Assembly (NCBI GenBank): GCA_007922225.1
Contig: ML679954.1
Location: 22,961,003 to 23,025,002, forward strand
Reading direction: 5' to 3'
Source: Emydura subglobosa
Taxonomy: Eukaryota; Chordata; Testudines; Chelidae
Length of the DNA: 64,000 nucleotides
In this document: one piece after another, positions 57,370-64,000 of the stretch
Layout of the letters: each line of letters opens with the position of its first letter
Numbering within the stretch: the stretch's first letter is position 1
Position numbers and translations under genes: made by a program
Notes under the pieces: model-generated
What the model was told of the DNA's origin: nothing
The model's input: the letters and a program-made list of their open reading frames with translations, nothing else
The model's database searches: none

Positions 57370-58775
57370 CAGACTTCAAGACCAGAAAGGACCATCATGA
57401 TCATCTAGGCTGACCACCTGCACATTCCAGGACACAGAACCTCATCCACCCACTTCAGTAACTCAGCCAAAGGTTATGGGTCTATTACAGAAGTCCTCAA
57501 ATCATGATGTAAAGCCTTCAAGTTATCCATCATTTATACTACTATAAACCTGCAAGTGACCTGTTCCCCATGCTGCAGAGGAAGGTGAAAACTTTCCACG
57601 TTCTCTGCCAATCTGATTGGGGGAAAATTCCTTCCCAACCCCAAATGTGGTGATCTATTAAACCCTGAGCATGTGAGCAAGACCCAACAGCCAGACATCT
57701 GGAAAGAATTCTCTGTATTAACTCAGGGCCTTTCTAGCTAGTGTCCCAACATCAGCCACTGGAGATATTTGCTACTAGCAGTCACAGATTGGCCACATGC
57801 CATTCAAGGCTGTTTCATCATACCATCCCCTCCATAAACTTATCAAGATCAGTCTTAAAGCCAGTTACGTTTTTTGCCCCCACTACTCCCCTTTGAAGGC
57901 TGTTCCAGAACTTCACACCTCTGTTGGTTAGAAACTGTCATCTAATTTCAAGCCTAAACTTTTGGCCAGTTTATATCCATTTGTTCTTGTGTCAACATTG
58001 GCACTTAAATACCAGGAAGTTATTTAAGTTATCCCTCCGATGTATTTATAGAGAGCAATCATATCTCACCTCAGCCTCCTTTTGGATAGGCTAAACAAGT
58101 CAAGCTCTTTGGGTCTCCTCTCATAAGGTAGGTTTTCCATTCCTCTGATCATCCTAGTAACTTTTCTCTGCATCTGTTTCAGTTTGAATTAATTTTTCTT
58201 AAACCTGGAAGACCAGAACTGCACACAGTATTCCAGATGAGGTCTCTCTAGTGTCTTGTATAATGGTAGTCTTTCTTTACTGGAAGTGATGCATTCTAGG
58301 ACTGCATTAGCCTTTTTTCAGGGTTCCATCACATTGGCAGCTCATAGTCATCCTGTGATCAACCAAAACACCCAGGTCTTTCTCTTCCTCTGTCCCATCA
58401 AACTGATATGTCCCTAGCTTATAACAAAAATTCTGGTTAGTCCCCAAGTGCATGACCTTGCACTTTGCACTATAAAATTTCATCCCATGTCTACTCCAGT
58501 TTTCAAGATCATCCAGATCTTCTTGTATGATATTCTGCTTCTCCTCCATATTGGCAATACCTCTCAACTTTGGGTCATCTGCAAATTTTATTAACGCACT
58601 CCCAATTTTTGTGCCAAGGTCATTAATAAAAATGTAAAATAAGATAGGTCCCAAGACTGATTGCTGAGGAATTCTACTAGTAACATCCCTCCAATCTGAC
58701 AGTTCACCTTTCAGTGTGATCTATTGAAATCTTCTATTAATCCAGTTCCTCATCCACTTTTCAGTTTCAAGTTCA
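57370..58775 (-). mobile_element. CR1 LINE, reverse, inserted in the LTR
   Basis: The antisense CR1 3' end (ACCAGAAAGGACCATCATGA then TCATCTAGGC) lies at the left and the 5' truncation in the RT domain at about 58775. It keeps the 3' UTR (TTCCCCATGCTGCAGAGGAA; CTTCCCAACCCC) and the ORF2 end (CTCAGCCTCCTTTTGGATAG). LTR sequence resumes on both sides, so the CR1 is the younger insertion. A possible TTTCAG repeat at both junctions is too short to rely on. Confidence 0.85.
57830..58740 (-). pseudogene. CR1 ORF2 remnant with FADD motif
   Basis: The minus-strand frame from 58654 to 58307 encodes GPILFYIFINDLGTKIGSAL, then FADD (58585-58574), the catalytic YxDD-type box of the reverse transcriptase, intact here, and KVMHLGTNQN and DLGVLVDH, the following CR1 blocks. 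Beyond a frameshift the C-terminal blocks continue to about 57830. Motif A and the endonuclease are missing through 5' truncation. Confidence 0.85.
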
Positions 58776-59164
58776 TCTCAGCTGTGAGGATGGAGTGTTG
58801 TGATGAAAGAGGTTCCATATTGTTTACTAAAATGCAGAATGATCTGTTCCCGACCCCCTTTCTTGATAAAGAATAGCCATTTGATAGGTGATTGTCACTC
58901 AGCTTTAACATCTGACTAGAGGCACTGGCTTGACCTTTATCTTTGAGAAACTGTTTTACCCACTCCCCAGTTACAGTTGTCTGGTAAACACACTATCCAT
59001 AATTTCAGTTTATGTTCAAACCCTCTATGCATTTTGTATGTACATTACACAACAATATTGATGATTAGTGGGGTGTTAGTTTTTAAATGATATCAGAAGG
59101 CATATTTTGCACAAAGATTATTACAATAATGTGTAGTGTGAATATCTGTGTGCTGTTGATCACA

Positions 59165-61857
59165 AATATACAGATAGCAAGTGGTTATTAAATTCCATAT
59201 TTGGCAGTTCCTGAATTATAAAGTGCCAGCATCTTATTCGGCATCTCCAGGTTCTCCTACTTGAGAATATTATGGTGACTGTATTCAATATGTTAAGAAA
59301 TCTGCATTAGCATGCTTTAGGAGTGTTAACATAGCATAACAAATAAACTTGAAAACAACTAATAAATTTACATGTTTTTATTGTCAATTAAGATTTGCAT
59401 ACATACTTTGACATTCATTAAAAATTTAGCAGATGGATACAATCAGTGATAATCATGCATGCCACTTATTACCAAGAATATGATGCATTGTTAATTCATG
59501 GGAACTGAAAGCCTAATTACTTCTATCAGGGTAATTGATGGGTTTTGTATGTGCTGCTTTGTCATACAAATTAATATAAAACAAAAATTTCCTCTAATTT
59601 ATTGGCACTTCAAGAATAAAGAATACTAGTCAAATCTGCAGAAACTCTGGAAATTCATGCTTTGGGGAATTTCAATTGTCATTTTTATAATCTTTCATAA
59701 GCTTGTTCCCAACACTAGTCTTTAAATTCAGTGCAATTAGTTAGCTGGCTAATTAACTAATACATTTATTGACAGCACTCTTACAATTATTTTTTCACCA
59801 GTAAAGCTAATTCAGCTGTCTGGGATAACTAGAGGGACCCCTGATGGGAGGAAAACTGAAGTGGGTATTGCAAGAAACCATAATTTCATATCTTGTGATT
59901 TAAATGCACCCAAAAATTCTAACTATCAGATTTTTAGGGTTTGGCCCAAACCCATCAGAGTGATACTCAGTGTATCACTAAGTATCCTTTTGCTCTTTCT
60001 GAACTGTTAGGCCATTTTTTGTTTTTGTTCTGGCATCCAGTTGCTGCACAGGGCCCAAGATTTCCACTCAGCTGCAGAAATACTGGATGAACTGAATTAA
60101 GCTTGATTAAACAGGCTCTTCTTTGTTGCTGTTGCATGTGTGTCTGGCTCAGGAAAAGGAAGGTGTGTTCTCGGTGACAGATGGACTTTCTGGAGAAGTA
60201 TGACTCTTGAATGCTGTTGTATTAGCATGTACGATTATATCTGCCTACCACCATTGCCTACACACTTCTATAGTCCATGACGTGTAAATTTTTCAATTGC
60301 TTTGACTGTAATTCCCAGTGCCTCTGATAGCAAGTGTGTTACAACCTTACACTGTACTTTGTGAACGTTAGAGTTGGGTGAACAGGACAGCCAAATAAAT
60401 GACCCTGTGGATCACTTGAGGTTCTCTAGAAGACATGCTACTGAGCATCTATAGGTCAGCTGAGCAATGAAGGTGGCATAACCAAAGAAAGTAAGAAACT
60501 GTGCTAAAATGTTGCCTACACAGCAATCCTTGGTAATTGATGGCTGCAGTGACAGTGACTTTCTCATTCCTGGGTGTGTAATGGGATTGGGAAGGAAGAT
60601 CAGGTTAAAACGTATTACAGGAAAGTGATTGATGACTATTACTGTGTTTACTTTGATTCCTTCTCTGTAGTCCCTAGGAGCAGGAGAGGCAAAAGCTAAA
60701 ACTGCTAATCATCTCAAGCTCCATGAGAGCGAGACAGAGTTTGGAAGGCGTGGAGGGGATAATCTAAAATAAGATGAGCTCTAAACTTTACTGAAAAGCA
60801 AAAGAGAATATTGCAAATGCAATTTTTAAAATTACAGGAATATTTTACTGAGGGAAAAGATGAAACAGATTAGTAAGAGAGAAACTGACATGTATCTGAT
60901 ATTTAATTTATCAAGACCAATCACTAGGTTTTATGTCTAGATAGCCAAAAGTTTCTTGGCTTATGTCTGAGAATGCTTTGTAATTAAGTTTACAATTGCA
61001 AAAAATGTTGAAACTTAGGCGAGACATTTTCTCCCTTCTTAATAGTACTAATAATAATTACACACACACAGGCTCTGGCATTGCCCTATATAGCTTGTGG
61101 GCATGTATTTAATTTGGTTGAATTTAATAAAGACTGCTAGAGAATATAGAATGAGTGAGAATATTTTTATAAGGAAAAAAAGCCCAGCAAAAGCTAGCGT
61201 GAAAGCCTGGAAACAAAAAAACTTTAAATCAAGACTGGTTTCTAAAAAGAAAAGTTTCAAACAAAGTCCCCTAATCAGGTACGGGCTTCATATGGGCAGA
61301 CTCCTATATCTGTGCAAAGCTCCACTGGAGGGTTAGGATGTAGGTATTACAATATTTTAGTTTTTTTTTTTAAGAGACCGTATTTTTCATTCACGGAGGA
61401 GGGAGTAGTAAACTGGTACACATTGAAATAGAACATTATATTTCAGAATAGCAGTTATGAGAAGTTGCTAAAAACATTGGAACAGAAATGTCTATTATTT
61501 TAGGGATCTAGATTTTGACTGTCCAGAGAAATTCTGTTGTCTACAGTATCTATAGGTTACTGAATTCAAAGTAAACAAACCTTAAGTAAAATTCTTCTAG
61601 ATGAGGCGTTTTGTTTGGAAGTAAGTGTCTGATATTTGAATGGTGGGAAAAACCCCAGCCCCAACCAGAAGACCACAACCACCACCACTACCAACCAGGA
61701 AAATACTGAAACAATGGAAGGACTAAGTGAACTGCAGACATATCTGTGAATTCTGTTCTTGATTCCTACCAAATTTATGAAAATAACCTGTGGATGAGAT
61801 GATGTTGGTGACAGTGTAAGAAAAAATTTGACTTCAGAGAGGAAGGATGAGCTTGTG
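59165..61857. other. non-coding; AT-rich core may be conserved
   Basis: No repeats are recognised. 59500-59830 is rich in TAATTA/AATTAG cores (AGTTAGCTGGCTAATTAACT) and lacks repeat signatures. No gene is supported in the rest. Confidence 0.3.
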
Positions 61858-62165
61858 ATGAAGGCCCTGGACTGGAAGTTTGGGGTCTGCATTCACTCCC
61901 TGATTTTTGCTACAGATTTCCCGTATGACTCTGGATTGATCACTTAATCTCTTTGTGCCTCAGTTCTTCATATGTAAAACAGATATTTTATAAAACCAAA
62001 TAAACCCCTGCCCCCCTTTTTTCTCCACCATTTGCTTTCTCGTCTGTTTAGACTGTAAATTTTTCAGGGGAAGGATCACTTTTGTGTGTGTGTGTGAAGA
62101 CGAGCAGTAGGCCTCAATCTTTTTTTGGGGTCACTAGGGGCTATTCCAATACCAATAAATAATAA
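61858..62165 (+). mobile_element. long MIR-like SINE
   Basis: CTGGACTGGAAGTTTGGGGT, TTAATCTCTTTGTGCCTCAG and TTCTTCATATGTAAAACAGA give the MIR core. The 3' part (TTTAGACTGTAAATTTTTCAG, then GCAGTAGGCCTCAATC and AATACCAATAAATAATAA) resembles the extended sauropsid tail. A TGTGTGTGTGTG piece (about 62083-62096) sits in the tail. Confidence 0.6.
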
Positions 62166-62203
62166 CACCTTTGAAAATATCAAAACCAAAAATCACATGC
62201 AGT

Positions 62204-62788
62204 GTAGCTGTAGCTGTGTCAGTCCAAGAATATTAGACACAAGGTGGGTGAAGTATTATCTTTCATTGGACCAACGTCTGTTGGCCAGAGACAAGCTTTC
62301 AAGCCACATGCAATGAAAAACCCATGGCTGGCTTGTGCCACCCGACTCACACGGCTCAGACTGTGGGTCTGTTTCATTGCTGTGTAAACCTCCAGGCCCT
62401 AAATTGGAGCTTGAGCTACGGGACCCTCCCACCTCACAGGGTCCTAGAGCCTGGGCTTGGGGCCGAGCCTAGTAATCTACACAGCAATGAAATAGCCATA
62501 CAGCCAGAGTCCTTGAGCCCAAGTTGTCTGGCATGGGTCAGACATGGATTTTCCTCTGCTACGTAGACGGACCCTCAGAGCTCTTCTTCAGATCTGGGCA
62601 AGGTACGCTGAGCATCACAGCTAAACACTATTTATGCTAAACAATCTATTCCACCTTGCATTTATCTGTGACGCTCTGAGTACCCCTTCCAGACCTGAAG
62701 AAGAGCTCTCTGTGTGGCTCAAAAGCTTATCTCTCACCAATAGAAGTTGGTCCAAGGAAAAGATTATCTCACCCACCTCATCTCTCTA
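62204..62788. mobile_element. palindromic MITE (GTAGCTGTGTC type) with nested insert
   Basis: The left arm is TAGCTGTGTCAGTCC, ACAAGGTGGGTGAAGTATTA, TTGGACCAACGTCTGTTGG, AGAGACAAGCTTTCAAGCC. After the insert it continues GAGCTCTTCTTCAGATCTGG. The inverted right arm is AGACCTGAAGAAGAGCTC, AAAAGCTTATCTCTCACCAA, TAGAAGTTGGTCCAAGG, TATCTCACCCACCTCATCTC. The centre lies near 62617-62670. It starts soon after the MIR tail. Confidence 0.75.
62309..62574. mobile_element. inner palindromic MITE inserted in the left arm
   Basis: A near-complete palindrome. The left has GGCTGGCTTGTGCCACCC and CTGTTTCATTGCTGTGTAAA, the right has TCTACACAGCAATGAAATAG and GGCATGGGTCAGACATGG. The centre is GGGACCCTCCCACCTCACAGGGTCC read as two facing arms (GGACCCT and AGGGTCC). 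The right terminus carries GCTACGTAGACGGACC, the GTCTAC-type end in inverse. No coding capacity. Confidence 0.8.
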
Positions 62789-64000
62789 AAACCAAAAGTT
62801 AGTATTTATAGAGTTCACTTCATGTACAAGGATTAGTCTGACATCTCTGTCAGAAACCATACTACAGAGCAGAATAAATGAAGAAGTTTGTCACAGAAAT
62901 GATGCTGCCTGGTTCTCTGCTGTCATCAGGAGATAATCTGAGCTCTGAATTCCTAGCCCTCCTTTCATTTCAATGACCCATGATAATTACATTGATTATT
63001 CAGGGGAGCTTGTGCTTCTTTTATGTCACTGTCCCGTTCATCTTGGCCTTTAAAATTATATTGGAAATGCAGAACTCCAGGGCATGAAGCCCCCTTACAT
63101 TTTGTTAGTCATCTCTACTTATCTTTAGTCACTTATATAATTTTTAGAACTTTGAGCATTCTAATGAATACTAAATTCTGTGGATGAATTTTACTTGTCC
63201 TTGCAAATACTCTGCCTGTCCTTCACACTGCTACTACCCACTCTTTGAATGTGGGTTTCTGTTTTCTACATGTCACTGTAAATGTAGACCTACCCTTAGT
63301 TAATAAGTCTTTGGATGATTTGTGAGTCAGAATAGAATCCAGATCACTCTCTTGGCGCTATCAGGAGTGAGACATTGTAAATACATATTTTAGTCAATGA
63401 AATAAGTATATTCTGGTGTTACCGGACATGTAGAGGAACAGATTTGTTGAGTAAGAAAATGCTATTTTACATAATCATTTTACTGATCAGAACCTCACAC
63501 TGCGTTTCCAACAGGGCTTGTCTTACATGCCACTCTAACCCACTTAAGATTTAAAAAAAAAAAAAACATGATTAAGGCATAATTCACCAACATCTCTAGA
63601 TCCTTAATATATTGATAGCTTTTGCTAATGCTTATTTTTCCAAAGGTTCACCAGACCCTCTTTTGCTGCATCTTCTGTTTTGCTGTCAAATCCTTTTTCT
63701 TGATGCTTTCGAAGACAAGATTTAAACATTATACCCTTTCATCCCAGTGCAATGTCAATAATTTCCTCTCCTATTCATGACTCTGTTTTAACTATTTCCT
63801 TCTGCTGAGCTCTGTTTGGAACTAAGTTAGCATGAATTCTGTTATACATGACTGAGGCCTGTGGAAGGTTACTTGTGGAAGGTAGTCCAAACTAATGAAT
63901 TTTCCAGATACCCTACTGGCTAACAGTTATTTCTGTATTTCTTTTTATTTACATGTGCCATGCAAGTCATTCTTTTTTTACAAGAGGTCTAAAAAGGCAT
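62789..64000. other. non-coding, nothing recognised
   Basis: AT-rich. A poly-A run lies at about 63553-63566. No genes or clear repeats are seen to the window end. Confidence 0.4.

Larger units (their letters stand above)
56620..59164 (-). mobile_element. solo LTR (family 1), reverse, split by a CR1
   Basis: Same family and orientation as the 5.1-kb LTR. Shared stretches include CAAGTTTATTGAACTATAAAG, TTAAGTGAGTGCAAGTA, ATGGTT...ACAAAGATAA and TTGCACAAAGATTATTACAA. On the minus strand it starts TGTGATCAAC and ends ACTATGACAG, and has AATAAA (plus TTTATT at 57030-57035). AATA flanks both ends (56616-56619 and 59165-59168), as ATCA does at the other copy. Without the CR1 insert the LTR is about 1.1 kb. 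No internal viral genes are present. Confidence 0.65.

Overview
This window is vertebrate, most likely turtle (Testudines), with crocodilian as the main alternative. The DNA is AT-rich, has no bacterial gene organisation, and is dominated by old interspersed repeats: CR1 LINEs, MIR-type SINEs, many short palindromic MITE-like elements ending in GTCTAC-type sequence, solo LTRs, and one fragment of an R2-clade retrotransposon. The taxon call rests on that repeat mix and on repeat sequences I recognise from memory. I could not search any database. I see no intact host protein-coding gene and no tRNA or rRNA gene. The window is best read as intergenic or deep intronic sequence, and almost every open frame lies inside a repeat or is chance.

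Layout. 0-6 kb: palindromic repeats, two MIR-like SINEs, a broken CR1 (3.5-4.8 kb) abutted by a palindromic MITE, and a reverse-strand solo LTR (5.09-6.13 kb). 6-18 kb: mostly unannotatable AT-rich DNA with short palindromes, a (TA)15/(TG)38 microsatellite pair (11.2-11.4 kb), two reverse-strand LTR-like repeats (11.8-12.3 and 14.4-14.95 kb) and a tRNA-like SINE piece. 18.4-19.95 kb: a decayed, apparently intronless reverse-strand coding sequence that I cannot identify, carrying a 39-bp tandem repeat. 20.4-21.55 and 25.7-26.76 kb: two related GC-rich elements. On the reverse strand each has a TATA box, a Pro/Gly/Trp-rich frame, a conserved acidic peptide next to a splice-donor-like site, and a minisatellite, with hairpin sequences at the ends. 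27-35 kb: mostly single-copy-looking DNA plus a large palindromic composite with tRNA-like parts (31.2-32.2 kb). 35.0-36.6 kb: a palindromic MITE split by a 3' R2-clade fragment. 38.5-39.0 kb: a repeat-like island whose strand composition flips from C-rich to G-rich. 39.9-41.1 kb: a CR1 3' end abutted by a palindromic MITE. 42.6-43.3 kb: a solo-LTR-like repeat. 47.6-48.1 kb: an antisense LINE relic. 48.9-49.3 kb: a MIR split by a hAT MITE with a perfect 8-bp target duplication. 53.5-54.1 kb: an LTR-like repeat with AATAAA. 56.6-59.2 kb: a second LTR of the 5.1-kb family, split by a reverse CR1. 61.9-62.8 kb: a MIR followed by one palindromic MITE nested inside another.

There is no pathway-level gene cooperation here. 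The interest lies in the layering of insertions, which gives relative ages, in the paired GC-rich promoter-bearing elements, in the unidentified retrocopy, and in the R2-type sequence lying outside any visible 28S rDNA.
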